A stretch of DNA of 64,000 nt from Omphalotus guepiniiformis (lineage: Eukaryota > Basidiomycota > Agaricomycetes > Agaricales > Omphalotaceae). Positions 10,099 to 22,157 of the stretch are shown here, one piece after another; positions within the stretch are counted from its first letter, which is position 1, and each line of letters starts with the position of its first letter. The stretch spans positions 1,736,001 through 1,800,000 of the forward strand of contig JAQOOI010000079.1 in the NCBI GenBank assembly GCA_028554645.1, read 5' to 3'. A model generated the notes under the pieces. That model ran no database searches. It saw nothing but the letters and a program-made list of their open reading frames with translations, and had not been told where the DNA came from. The position numbers and the translations under genes were made by a program.

Positions 10099-13000
10099 AT
10101 GGCGTCCCCAGCTGAGCAGCTTCCTCCCGGATGGGCAGCAGAATGGTGTGAACTTTGTATCTCGTTATGCTTTATTTTCTGACAATATTACAGGGATGCA
10201 AATAACCAGCGATATCTCTTTATCCGTTAGTAATTGGATGTACGTGTTCATACAGCCTATTTACTTTTCTTGCAGAAACCGCGACTGGACACACGCAATG
10301 GGAGCCTCCAGTGGCTGAACAGGATCCTGGAGCAGGACAAGCTGGTCATCACACGAAACGACGCCAATATGCTGCAGGACAGACGCAGGCGTACTACGGG
10401 AACATCGAGGAACTCCAACCACAGCCTCAGCCAGGAATGACCGCCGCGCCAGGTCTTGCTGCTGCAGCACCAGTCGCACCGCAGTACTTCACCCCAGGTC
10501 TCGCTGCGCCGAATCAGTTTGCAATGCAGCAAGCTCAGCCTCCCCAACCAGAGTACATCAATGCACCAGACCAATACACGAATCCTTCCGTGCTCGCAGA
10601 ACAGTTCGGTCAAATGGGGCTTGGTTCACAACAAAAACCTTACCAGTTGCATACTGCTAATCTGCTTACCTCTCCTCCGGATCCACGTGAACTTTTGCTA
10701 CCCCCGCCAGAGATTCGTCTCCCACCTAACGCTACGATTTCACCAAATTCTCAATTCGCCAATGCCGATCCGTCATACCAGCGTTGTACCCTTACAGCTA
10801 TTCCTACGACCTCGTCACTACTTTCCAAATCGAAAATTCCTTTGGCTCTCGTCCTCGCGCCCTATCGTACCGTGTCAGAGAACGAGCCCCAAGTACCGCT
10901 TGTTACAGACACTGTCATCGCCCGCTGCAGGCGCTGCAGGACGTACATAAACCCATTTGTACAGTTCATTGATGGCGGCAATCGCTGGAGGTGTTGTATG
11001 TGTAATCTCAGCAATGAGGTCCCTCAGATGTTTGATTGGGATCAGACTAGGAACCAGCCTGGTGATAGATGGGCTAGGCCGGAATTGAGTCATGGCGTTG
11101 TGGAGTTCGTCGCTCCTACAGAGTACATGGTTAGGCCGCCTCAGCCTGCGGTTTATGTCTTCCTGATTGATGTCAGTCACGCTGCCGTTCAGTCTGGTAT
11201 GTCTCTTTACTCCCTTTGTATGTACAGCGCTAATATCGTGTAAATCTTTTTAGGTATGGTCGCAACTGCAACACGCACCATCCTCGAAAACCTTGATCGA
11301 ATTCCAGACGAAGACTCGCGCACGAAGATCAGCATCGTCTGCTTCGACACTTCCCTCTACTTCTTCTCTCTAGCACCTGACTCGACCGAGCCTTCCATGC
11401 TCGTCGTCTCAGACATCGACGACGTCTTCCTTCCCAAACCCACCGACCTCCTCCTTAACCTTGCCGAGTCACGCGCGAACGGCGGGCTAGAGGCCCTCCT
11501 TGGCAGAATTGACGGCATGTTCAGAGACAACGGTGTTGTGGGCAGTGCGCTTGGACCGGCGCTACAGGCTGGATTCAAGTTGATGGTGCCGATTGGGGGT
11601 AAAATGGTCGTGCTTAGCGCGAGTTTGCCAAGTTTGGGTGTTGGAGCTGTGAAGAACAGGGAGGATCCGAAGGTTTTGGGGACCCCGAAGGAGAGCGGGT
11701 TGTTGCAGGCTGCCTCGCCGTTTTATAAGACGTTTGCGATTGAGTGTTCGAGGGCGCAGGTTTCGGTTGATATGTTCTTGTTTAGCAGTGGGTATCAGGA
11801 TGTGGCTAGTTTGGCGTGAGTGCAATTTTCTTCATGCGTTGTTTGATCCCTGTATACTTAAATTACTCGTCGCTCGTAGCGTGCCTCCCTCACTATACTT
11901 CCGGCCAGACGTACTACTATCCTGCATTCAATGCTGCGAGGTCCGAGGACGCGATCAAGTTTGCGCATGAGTTTGGGGAAGTGTTGGCTATGCCGATTAT
12001 GTTGGAGGCCATTATGCGGGTTAGGGCTTCTAGGGGTATGGGTTTTCTGCATAGTACTCTTTCTATGTGTTGAACTAAGTGCCTCCACACACGCACAGGT
12101 CTCCGGATGTCTTCCTTCCACGGCAACTTTTTCGTGCGCTCTACGGACCTTCTGGCGATGCCTACTGTCGCTACGAACCAGGGCTACGCCATCGAGGTAC
12201 AAATTGAGGAGACGATCACGGCTCCTTTCGTTGTACTGCAGACGGCTATTTTGCATACGACTTGTTACGGTACGTGTTTCCTTCCTACAATATGCACTCA
12301 TATTGTCCTCAATCCCTCCTTCTCCTACCTTTTCTAAACCGCATGTTTACACAACCCAGGTGAACGCCGCATAAGAGTCGTGACAACCGCTTACCCGACC
12401 ACCTCCAACCTCTCTGAAGTCTTCGCCTCCGCAGACCAAATCGCCATCGCTGCTCTCCTAGCGAACAAAGCCGTCGAGAGATCGCTCTCGCACAAACTCG
12501 AAGACGCGAGAGATGCAGTGTTCAACAAGCTCGTGGAAATTTTGCAGACGTATAAGGGGAGTATGACGGCTGGTGGGGCTGGTGCGAGCGCTCAGGTTGC
12601 AGTTGGGGAGAATATGAAGATGTTGCCGGTGTTGGTGTTGGGGTTGTTGAAGAATGTGAGTTTTATAGTTGGTATCAAGGGTTGGTGACTGACGAATGGT
12701 TTCGGTGACAACAGGTCGGAATAAGGCAGAGCGCACAGATCCCACCTGATATCAGGGCTTATTCACAAGCGTTGTTGACATCGTTACCTGCGCAGTTGTT
12801 GATTCCTTATATTTATCCAAGTTTCTATTCGTTGCATAATATGCCGCCAGAGGTGGGTATTTTTCACCTAGGCTTCAGTAGGAGATTTCATTGACGTCAC
12901 CTCTCTCGCTGATACCAGGCAGGAACCATTGGCCCCGAAGGTGTTATCATGCCCCCTCCTCTTCCGCTAACGTCCGAGAGACTCGAACGACACGGTCTGT

Positions 13001-13482
13001 TCCTCATCGAGGACGGCCAGACGATCTTCCTGTGGGTCGGACGTGACGCTGTACCTCAGCTAGTCAAGGACGTGTTTGATTTACCAAACTACGAGGTTTT
13101 GCGGGGTGGCAAGGTACGTGAAACCTCTCAGTGTGATGACTTGTCAACTAACTGGATTGCCTTAAACAGACGACACTCCCAATTCTCGAAAACTCTTTCT
13201 CGCAACGAGTAAACGCGATTGTGCAGAAAACACGCGAGATGCGAAGGGGGGCGTATTACCCTCACTTGTATATCGTGAAGGAGGACGGAGAACCTCCGTT
13301 GAGGCTTTGGGCTCTTTCGGCGCTCGTTCAGGATAGAGCGGATGTCTTGCCTAGTTATCAACAGTTCATTGGGAATTTGAGAGAGAAGGTTAATGGGTGT
13401 TTGATGCGGTTTCCGTCGAGATCTTGCTGATTGTGTTTCTTGCTTTCTGGTGTTTTAGGTTAATGGGAGTGGCGGATATTGA
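10099..13482 (+). CDS. SEC24: Sec24, COPII coat cargo-binding subunit, with N-terminal WW-like module
   Basis: Sec24 pairs with Sec23 on ER membranes and selects cargo for COPII vesicles. The N-terminal exons (10099-10145, 10194-10225, then from 10276) join to [18 protein letters not shown] then [13 protein letters not shown], a WW-domain-like module with both tryptophans. A Gln/Pro-rich linker follows. Next are the zinc finger [14 protein letters not shown]...WRCCMCN, the trunk ([18 protein letters not shown]), the beta-sandwich and helical regions ([29 protein letters not shown]) and the gelsolin-like end ([17 protein letters not shown]). The final short exon reads VNGSGGY and a stop at 13480-13482. 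About ten exons, all joinable with canonical sites. It shares a 172-nt promoter with the ELYS-like gene. Confidence 0.93.
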
Positions 13483-13966
13483 GTTGATTGCATGAAACCA
13501 GTTTTTTGAATTCGTCACCGTAGATGTGTGGAAAGGGGTTTGAGTCTGGTTTTGCGAGTGCGGGCGCGGGTTCTTTCTCCTTGTTTCTGAATAAGTATAA
13601 TTCCATGTTTTTATGTTGTCTGTGGAAGGGTATAAAAGTATGAAACTCAAAAGCTGGTGCTTTGGTATTTCTCATTTGTATAGTTGGAAATAAGCGCCTG
13701 TGTTTCGGTTATGTAAGACCATTAGACGCTCAATCGATCGAGTCAACGCGACCAGATCTTTTCGAAAAATAAAAAAAGCCAGTACCCCTTGCCAACTCAT
13801 ACTCTTCTTCATCGATAGCCAGGGCCTTCTTGTATTACTTCTCACCTTCATCCCATAATCGCTACAGGATATAGCTTACAAGACAACAAGGAGCTAGAAA
13901 CTACAGACAGGATCCCGTCGTGAAAGATACCAGATACCTGACATATAGAGCGGAACACCAAACACC
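13483..13966. other. Intergenic, SEC24 3' end and seryl-tRNA synthetase promoter
   Basis: This 484-nt region sits between tandem genes. It is AT-rich with an A-run near 13768-13777 and holds no recognisable gene or repeat. Confidence 0.5.
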
Positions 13967-15711
13967 ATGACGCTCGATCTGTTACATTTCATTGATAACA
14001 AGGGCGGTAATGCGGAGGAGATTCGAGAGTCGCAGAGGAAGAGAGGACATCCCGTGGAGATTGTGGATGAGATTATTGCGATGTATGCAGAGTGGGTGAA
14101 GAGTAAGTGTTTGCTGAGAAAAACGAGAAACGGTTCTGATTTTGTTGGGTCCGTTTGATAACTTTTGTAGTGGATTTTGAAGCGAATGGACTCAGTAAAC
14201 AAGTGAATGCAGTACAGAAAGAGATTTCGGCGAAGAAAAAGGTGTGTGTGTGGTCATTCATTATCGAGGCGGAAGTTGGGTGTATGTTTTACTGAATGTA
14301 TTTGGTTTGGTAGGCGAAAGAGTCTGCAGACGATCTTGTAGCGAAGAAGAAAGACCTTGATGCACAGGTTGAAGCTAAACGGAAGGAGGTGAAAGACTTT
14401 GAGGTTGTCATGCGCAAGAAGGCTTCGACGGTAGGGAATATCGTTGGGAAGAATGTGCCTGTTAGCGAAACAGAGGTGTGTTCTCGTCGATACTACTCAC
14501 AACTTTAATATCGCAAATCTCAATATCATTCGATTACTAGGACGATAACGCGATTTTGCGTACATGGCACCCCGCTGCCGAGAGCGACTCGCCACCTGAT
14601 CGGACAGGAATCATGCCTCATCATGAAGTTCTACTCAGACTAGACGCTATGGACCTCGATCGGGGTGCCAAGGTTGCTGGACATAGAGGGTACTACCTCA
14701 CCAATGACGGGATTGACCTCAACCAAGCTCTTATCTCATACGGCCTCGACTTTCTCCGAAAGAGGGGTTACAAGAAGATTCAGCCTCCGTTCATGATGAA
14801 CAAGGATTGGATGGCAAAGACTGCTCAACTAGATCAGTTCGATGAAGAGTTGTATAAAGTCAGTCAATCTGCTTCTCCCGCCCTTCAAGTTGTGTGTTCT
14901 TAACATAAACATAAATCAGGTCATCGCTTCGGAAGACGAGAAATACTTGATCGCAACCTCCGAACAACCCATTTCGGTATTCCACGCCGACGAATGGTTA
15001 GAAAAAAGTCAACTACCGATCCGGTACGCAGGATACTCGACTTGTTTCCGAAAAGAAGCAGGATCAGCTGGGAGGGATATGTGGGGTATCTTCCGTGTGC
15101 ACCAGTTTGAGAAAGTGGAGCAGTTCATCGTTGAAGACCCTGAGAAGAGCTGGGAGACGCTCGAGACTATGATCTTGAACAGTGAAGACTTTTATCAGAG
15201 CCTTGGGTTGAGGTATCAAGTCGTTGCGATTGTTTCGAGCGCGTTGAATTTGGCGGCGGCGCAGAAGTATGATTTGGAGGCGTGGTTCCCGTTTCAGAAG
15301 GGTTATAAGGAGCTTGTTTCGTGCTCGAATTGTACAGATTATCGTGCGTGCTTTTTGTTGTTAACCCCCCAAGACTCATTGAACTATCGCTAATTGGCTC
15401 GAGTTATGCAGAGGCCCGGCGATTGGAGGTCAGATGCGGTCTGAAGAATAAAGACCAGACGCGCAAGGTTTACTGTCATATGCTTAATGGTACTCTCTGT
15501 GCGACCGAGCGTACACTCTGCTGTCTTGTCGAAAACTATCAGACTCCCGATGTATGTCCTTGTTAAAGCCTTCTGGGATGTGTTCTAATCTGTTGTCGGT
15601 TATGTTTAGGGTCTTGCTATTCCTGAGGTTCTACAGCCTTATATGCAAGGTCGGACCTTCTTGCCTTGGGTCAAGGAATTGCCCAAGGGTTTACAGAGGA
15701 AGACCGCGTGA
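13967..15711 (+). CDS. SES1: Seryl-tRNA synthetase, cytosolic
   Basis: This class II enzyme charges tRNA-Ser with serine. The start [20 protein letters not shown] opens the N-terminal domain, and exons 2-3 form the coiled-coil tRNA-binding arm ([28 protein letters not shown]). The catalytic core follows with [16 protein letters not shown], motif 1 region [29 protein letters not shown], motif 2 [20 protein letters not shown] and motif 3 [20 protein letters not shown]. The C-terminus is [10 protein letters not shown] and TGA at 15709-15711. No mitochondrial leader is seen, so this is the cytosolic form. Seven or eight exons, no damage. Confidence 0.95.
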
Positions 15712-16220
15712 GGAGTGGCGGCGACTCGGCTCGGAAGATGTTGATGTGTTCATTCTGTCTTGCGGGTATGCGATATTGCATTAATTTATAGAGTGTAGTA
15801 AGCCAGTTCGATCTGGGCAATCTGGATGTTATTTAAATCCTATTGAAGACCATTTATTCCATTCAATTGTACTGAAAGTGAAAGTGTATAAATTGTTATT
15901 CTCGGAGGCATAAACAAACCACAGTGTCGTGATCATTACGGACATTACTATCGTCTCAAGGTCTACGCGGGGCGGAGTTCATGATGTGTGGATAGGACTG
16001 CCTCTCTCAGCGTTACCTGCCCTGTCCCAGTCAACAAACTACATATACTGTCCATCATGTTTTCGTAACACCATATAAATTGAAGTTCGCTGTTAGCTCT
16101 ATCAAGCATTGCAATTGCGTTTGTTAAAATTCCGGCGAGATTCAGACATACTTAGTCTCCAGTACACACCAGGCCGAGTAAAACTAAACCTGTCAAACTA
16201 GTGCTTATGTTCTTCGTCCA
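15712..16220. other. Convergent intergenic, seryl-tRNA synthetase to MFS copy B
   Basis: About 0.5 kb between convergent genes. The right end (from about 16161) belongs to the inverted-repeat arm. Nothing else was recognised. Confidence 0.5.
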
Positions 16221-17749
16221 TTAATCAGGCTTCCTCGGTGCTCCAGGCACAAATGCCCACAACACAGTCATGAACCCCATCATAGCCACCAACCTAACCA
16301 CCCACACAAAACAAAACAATTTAGCTTGGCTCCATTAAGAACACCCCAACGAACCAAAAACTCACAGCGGCTGTAAACTCTTGATACCAAACTTCGACGC
16401 CAAAGCTCCCGTGATAAACGGAAACACAGCACTTCCTGCTTGTCCGAACCCAGCGATCCAACCTATAGATCCAGTGAGGAGCCATCGGGGTAAGACGCGA
16501 CTTGTGTGATTCATTGTGATTGGATACATTGGACCGAGGAGGATTCCGATGATGGAGATTGCTACGCCGTCGCCTATGAGGGATGGGACGAGCCAGATTA
16601 TTAGTTCGAGGCTGGGAGAGAGTGTGTTTGTGAGGTTAGAGAAGAGAGGGAGAGAGAGAGAGAGAGGAGGGTTTTAGTTACCCTATGGCTAGGAGAGCGT
16701 AGATGTAGAGAACTCGTCGTTCGCCGACCTGTAGGTTCGGTTGTTCGGTTGTTCGGTTATACGGTTACGATGAGGGTATGGGTTGATTCGGACGTACTTT
16801 CGAGTTGACCCAGAGCAGCGCGACCCGACCGACCATTAGTCCTACGGAGATGAATGATTTAGTATATGCCCAGTCATACGTCGGAATCAGTGCAAACCTC
16901 CAAAGAATCCCGCTGAGATATACCCAGAAGATGTACCACCCTTTCTAACTTGAATGATATACGTCACAATCCATCCTCCAAAAAAGATATTCATTGTTCA
17001 AGGGGCAAACACAAAAACATCTCGAAAAACTCACCTCCAATCGTTACTTCGACACCAACATAAACGAGGATGAACACAGCCAGCAAGTGCAGCGTCTTCT
17101 GTGAAAGAATCTGTCGGAATTGGCTATGTTCGCTGACACCTTTCTCTCCTGGTCCTTGTCCAATCTGTGCGAGACACTCTGTGTAACTGATAATGAGAAA
17201 AAGGCCGCTAGGACGGGTGCGCGCCTAATACAGCCTACCGTCTTGAGTCTTGAATCGAAAAACTAGGATGAGCCCTATCGTGTTTATAGCGGCCACACCA
17301 ACAGAAACGATATAGTAATATGACCAGTGTTCGAGCTGAGAGAACTGTGTAGCCACTAGCGGGGCACAAAGAGCACCGGCACCTGTATCGTATGAATTAC
17401 TACTGTACCCGGTATAGTACAGATATTTATCAACTCACCATAAGCCGCGTGAAGCAACCCCATCTTCGTCTCGGCATTATCTTTCAATGCTGCGACGAAA
17501 CCATTAGCTTGTGCGTCCTGTGATTTACCGTAACATCAAGAACACAAGTTGAGTTGGAAGCTCAGAGTTACATACTTGTAAAGCCATTCCTATCCCGTTG
17601 ATCGTAAACGACAAAACAAAAACGGGAAAAGGTAGTTGTGGTGCCTGTAGTATATAGGCAATTTGCTGACAGACCGACCCTAACGAAAGAGAGGTTGTTG
17701 AGGCTAATGAACGAGAGACAAGAAAACGGTCATTTACCGCAAACAATAA
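16161..17749 (-). repeat. Inverted repeat, arm B (MFS gene copy)
   Basis: This is the reverse complement of 1-1610 at high identity. The match covers the 3' two-thirds of the MFS gene and about 55 nt past its stop. The right-hand limit is unknown because arm A is cut at the window edge. Confidence 0.9.
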
Positions 17750-18385
17750 CCTGTACATGTCGAATACAGTCAGACACCGTCCTGAACACATTCAAGAAAC
17801 CGACGAACGATTCCGAACCCGTATTTCTCCGTGAGTGGGACATTGAGGCAGGCACCTAATACAAAGCCCTTTTTGAAAAAAGTTCTCATCGTATCGCGAA
17901 GAACGAGATATTGCGAGATAGGTGCATACCACGCAAGCAAGCACGAAGATTAAAGAAACAATGATGAATCCAACCTAGATGAATTAGATGCTGATTTAGC
18001 TCTTTCGTTCGTATCATGAATTGTTCGGAATGCTACGCACATTATATACTTCCTGAATCCGAGGTAGCAGGGGACCAGTAGATCCATCGTTCCATCCAGC
18101 CAAGAACAAACACCAATAAAGTGCAGCAAGTTGAAGACGAGCTCTCAGGGCGTGTCGTTTTTTATCCATCGAATCGTCATCATCGCGGTGGTTCTGAGTC
18201 GAGTCTCCTGCTCTCGGAATACTGGTACCAGTAGCCTCCAGAGTATTCATTGAATCCTCAGGTATCGTTCCACTAGATTTAGGGTCAGCGAGGATAGTTT
18301 CCTTGATAACATCTTGATCTATGTTTCTGTTGTGTGTCTGATGCAGAGATTGAACAGACGAATGTGGAAGAGGATGAAGTTCCAT
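16221..18385 (-). CDS. MFS transporter, FucP/BSC6-like, copy B (complete)
   Basis: This is a complete multi-exon membrane permease of the FucP/BSC6-like MFS group. The start ATG at 18385 gives MELHPLPHSSVQSLHQ, a polar cytosolic N-terminus of about 85 residues, then the first helix LYWCLFLAGWNDGSTGPLLP (diagnostic of the family). Further exons give FVLGACLNVPLTEKYGFG, LGSVCQQIAYILQAP, FPVFVLSFTINGIGMALQ, AQANGFVAALKDNAETKMG and FRFKTQD. The end is GAPRKPD with TAA at 16221-16223. The substrate is unknown; relatives are loosely linked to sugar uptake or stress. It starts 302 nt from the divergent PITH gene. Confidence 0.88.
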
Positions 18386-18687
18386 GACTATCACTTCAAT
18401 ATTGAAGTTATCGTCAATGTGAACTCGCGATTTCCAGAGTCTTATATAGATATGAGAGAGTACGACTAGTGGAGATACGTCGAAACCGGCATGTCAAAAC
18501 CTGCGAGAATTTCAAGGTTATTTTGCCAAGTCTCTGACACAATTTGGAGGGACGAAAACCTAAGCTGCATTTCCGAAGTTTCGCCGCAGAAACTCTCATG
18601 TTACATAATCCGCGAACTGGCCACGCAACGCCACGCACGCGCCACGCTTCCTTCAAAACAGCATACAGTCACTCTTGGGCCTTGGCC
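18386..18687. promoter_or_regulatory. Divergent promoter, MFS copy B / PITH gene
   Basis: A 302-nt spacer between two divergent start codons. A CACGC-rich stretch lies around 18622-18650 (GCCACGCAACGCCACGCACG), where three to four CCACGC units recur. No specific factor is assigned. Confidence 0.4.
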
Positions 18688-19566
18688 ATGTCTTCAAGTG
18701 AAATAGACTCTTCCAATTCAGTATCCGCTGATTTATCACTCGGGAACCATTCAAATTTATACCAGTGCATAGACAGAGACAAGTGAGCTCTTCAGTGAAT
18801 ATCTACTCAAATCGCGATCCGATAATTGACCCCTCAATTGAGCTAAGCGTACATGGCCTGAATTTGACTGTGCCAGAAGATGCGAAAGAGGTAATCAAGC
18901 CTTGGGACCAGAGAGAGGATACTTCAAAGTTTGCGGATTCTGGTGTAGATGATCAGGTCAGTCAATACTTCGCGTTGAGGGCCTCAGCGGAAGCCCGTCT
19001 TCGATGAGTCTATTGATTTGAATCTACTCAGGTTATCATACATATACCCTTCTCGCAGAATGTACGGTTGAGATCCGTGATATTGAAATTAGGTGAGTGT
19101 TACGTGTATCACATTTCGCTCGCTTTTGATCATCGTCCTAACCCTCAGGAAGAGGAGATTCCGCTCCAAGGCATCTCAAAGTGTTCGCTAATCACCCTAC
19201 AATCGTCGATTTCAGCGATGCAGAAACAACGAAAGCACAGCTTGATATCAGTCTCTTAGAAGGTGCAACAACTGTCGTTGAGTACCCACTCCGCGTAGCT
19301 GCATTCGCCAGCATCAATTCCCTATCTTTGTTCTTCGTATGTCTCTACCCTCTTTCATTCTGGGGTCGTCATCATGTTCCCTTTAGAGCGAGTCCGTGGG
19401 TGGCGATATATCACGCATATACTACATCGGGTTCAAAGGCGACGTTCGAGAGCTCAAGAAAGATAAAGATTCGCAGATGGATGTCCCTGCTGCCAATGCA
19501 GCAGACGCAACACTTTTTGATAGGTTATCGGAGAAAGCTGGTGGGCAGCAGACGACTGCAAGATAG
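18688..19566 (+). CDS. PITH-domain protein (PITHD1-like)
   Basis: A small cytosolic/nuclear protein built mainly of the PITH beta-sandwich first described at the C-terminus of a thioredoxin-like protein and linked to proteasome binding. The start at 18688 reads MSSSEIDSSNSVSADLSLG. Family signatures after splicing are SLYQCIDRDK-type N-terminus (here NLYQCIDRDK), EVIKPWDQREDTSKFADS, IIHIPFSQNVRLRSVILK, LKVFANHPTIVDFSDAETTK and the end motif DISRIYYIGFKGDVREL. The last exon begins after the CTTTAG acceptor at about 19386 and ends with TAG at 19564-19566. Five exons, intact. Confidence 0.88.
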
Positions 19567-19788
19567 AGTGAATTCGTTGGTGTAGAGCCCTACCCGGATT
19601 GTACATTATGCAGCGAAAGATCAACTCCTTAATGCGCGTGAGTTGAATGCGGGAGCAACTACCACTTCCATCGTCGTGTTACTCAGCCAATGAGACGCCA
19701 GTGTGCAGGATGTTCGGACGGAGTCAACAAAGAGATGTGTGGTCGAGGGTATATTTAAAATACCATGGTCTTATCCGCCTCTTTACTG

Positions 19789-20920
19789 TCATGAATCCAC
19801 CTTCTCCAGCTCTTGTCCAACTCGCTCCACCGCCTTCTTAAAGTTCCTATCTCTATCCTCTAACCTCTTCAACAGCACACCAGTACAAATCTCCAATGAC
19901 TTCGCTTCCTCCACATTAGCATCCGCACAGCCCGCCCAGCGAATCTTGAGATTCTCATCTACGAGATACACATATCCAACGCGGTTATTCGTCATCCCTA
20001 TAGCTTCACGTTCGTATTCCATATTTTGAGATGAGACGATGTAATTCGCGTGTTGTTCTATTGGTGTTTGTGAACGGAGGGAGGAAGTGAAGAGTGAGAC
20101 TAGAATGGATTTGAGTAGGTTTTCTTGGAGGTTTATTCGGATGTGTTGGAAGAGTGGATGGGAGCTGTAGCGCTCGACGGTGGGACTGGTGAATCCAGCA
20201 GTGTGATACTTTGAACCGAGGTTAGAAGGGATTATTCCGGTAGGAGGGAGATGGGAATGTACCTCGGATATTTTGGTGCTTAGCATGGAAAGCACGGATA
20301 TACGTCCAAAACACATTAAAGTGGTATGCCTCACTTGATCATCCGAGAGAGCCTTGCCAGAGATATTAGGAAAATATAGAGCTTTCTAAAGACTCGTGAG
20401 GGTGACGACCACGAAGCAAAGACAATTGAACGTACATCCTCCCGGATTAACATTTTTGGTGCTATCCACGTCTTTCCACCGTTCCGTCGAGTCATATTCA
20501 AGTCATGAAAGTAACCTTTCGTAACAGCTTCTTTAACACTATACAAACAAACCAATTGAGGTCGAATACGGGTGTAGCCATATCGAGAAGAACAAGAACA
20601 TACAGATGTTTCCTCTGTTCAGCAATAGCACTATCATTCGTCAAAACTTCCTTCAACCGTTCCGTCCGTGATTTCCGCTTAGAAGAAGGTTTTTCCAGTA
20701 CCCCAAGTGGCCTCGCAAGCGGTTTTATACCATCCGAAGCTGGACTTGGTGGTTTTGAGTTCGTACTAGCGGAATCGGAATCAGACGAGGTTGAGGTTGA
20801 AGCTGAAGCTTTTGGTGAAGAGGAAGAGTTCCATCTTTTATATTCCACATGAGACCAACTGGGATGTGAGACGAGTGGGCGACATTGTGAACGCCAGGAC
20901 AGAGAGACGAAGGAAGACAT
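19789..20920 (-). CDS. ATP10: ATP10, mitochondrial F1Fo ATP synthase assembly factor
   Basis: ATP10 acts in the mitochondrial matrix/inner membrane and chaperones Fo subunit 6 (Atp6) during ATP synthase assembly. The start at 20920 gives MSSFVSLSWRSQCRPLVSHP, a basic, Ser-rich leader fit for mitochondrial import, then a low-complexity Ser/Pro stretch and the conserved RKSRTERLKEVLTND. Later exons give KGYFHDLNMTRRNGGKTWIAP, and the C-terminal domain has NNRVGYVYLVDENLKIRWAG and CADANVEEAKSLEICTGVLL, the family hallmark. About four exons, intact. It is divergent from the histone gene. Confidence 0.88.
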
Positions 20921-21154
20921 TTCTCTTTTGATTCTGAATTCTTGAGTGGGAAAATTCCGCTCTGGAGTTGTTGGTCCATGGACCAAGTGCCACCACGGCA
21001 CACAGCGGCACACCCGCGAGGGTCACGTGATAGTCACATGCAGGTATATTTCGCGCGCGATTCACGATTTGTTGATTAATTCTTACTTGCTTTCTACCTT
21101 CACGATCTCTCGTCCCTTGCTCTCAAACGCCTCGTAACCTAACACAATATCAAG
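20921..21154. promoter_or_regulatory. Divergent promoter, ATP10 / histone H2A, with TCACGTGA
   Basis: A 234-nt spacer. GGTCACGTGATAGTCACATG carries a CACGTG core at 21024-21029, and a CGCGCGCG stretch follows near 21051. The flanking GGTCACGTG is the same as in the ELYS/SEC24 spacer. Confidence 0.55.
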
Positions 21155-21880
<726 letters not shown>

Positions 21881-22157
21881 AGATGATTTAGAATTTATTT
21901 CGCGTATCTATTCTCTATCTTATTTACTTATCGATGTATACAATACTGTAACGTTGTATTTGTCGCTTCGAAACTGTGTGGATAGTGCAAATATCATTCT
22001 TAGTTTTCCATGTAAAAAGGTCGATGTTCTTAGTTGAACGCGGGTTGAACGCTCTTGAGCGTCGCGTTCGGCTAAGTTGAAGCTCTCCGCCTTCTACCGT
22101 CATCAGCACTTTTCTCAAATACTCTCCGGAGCTATCATCCTTCGATGAAAAATCTCA

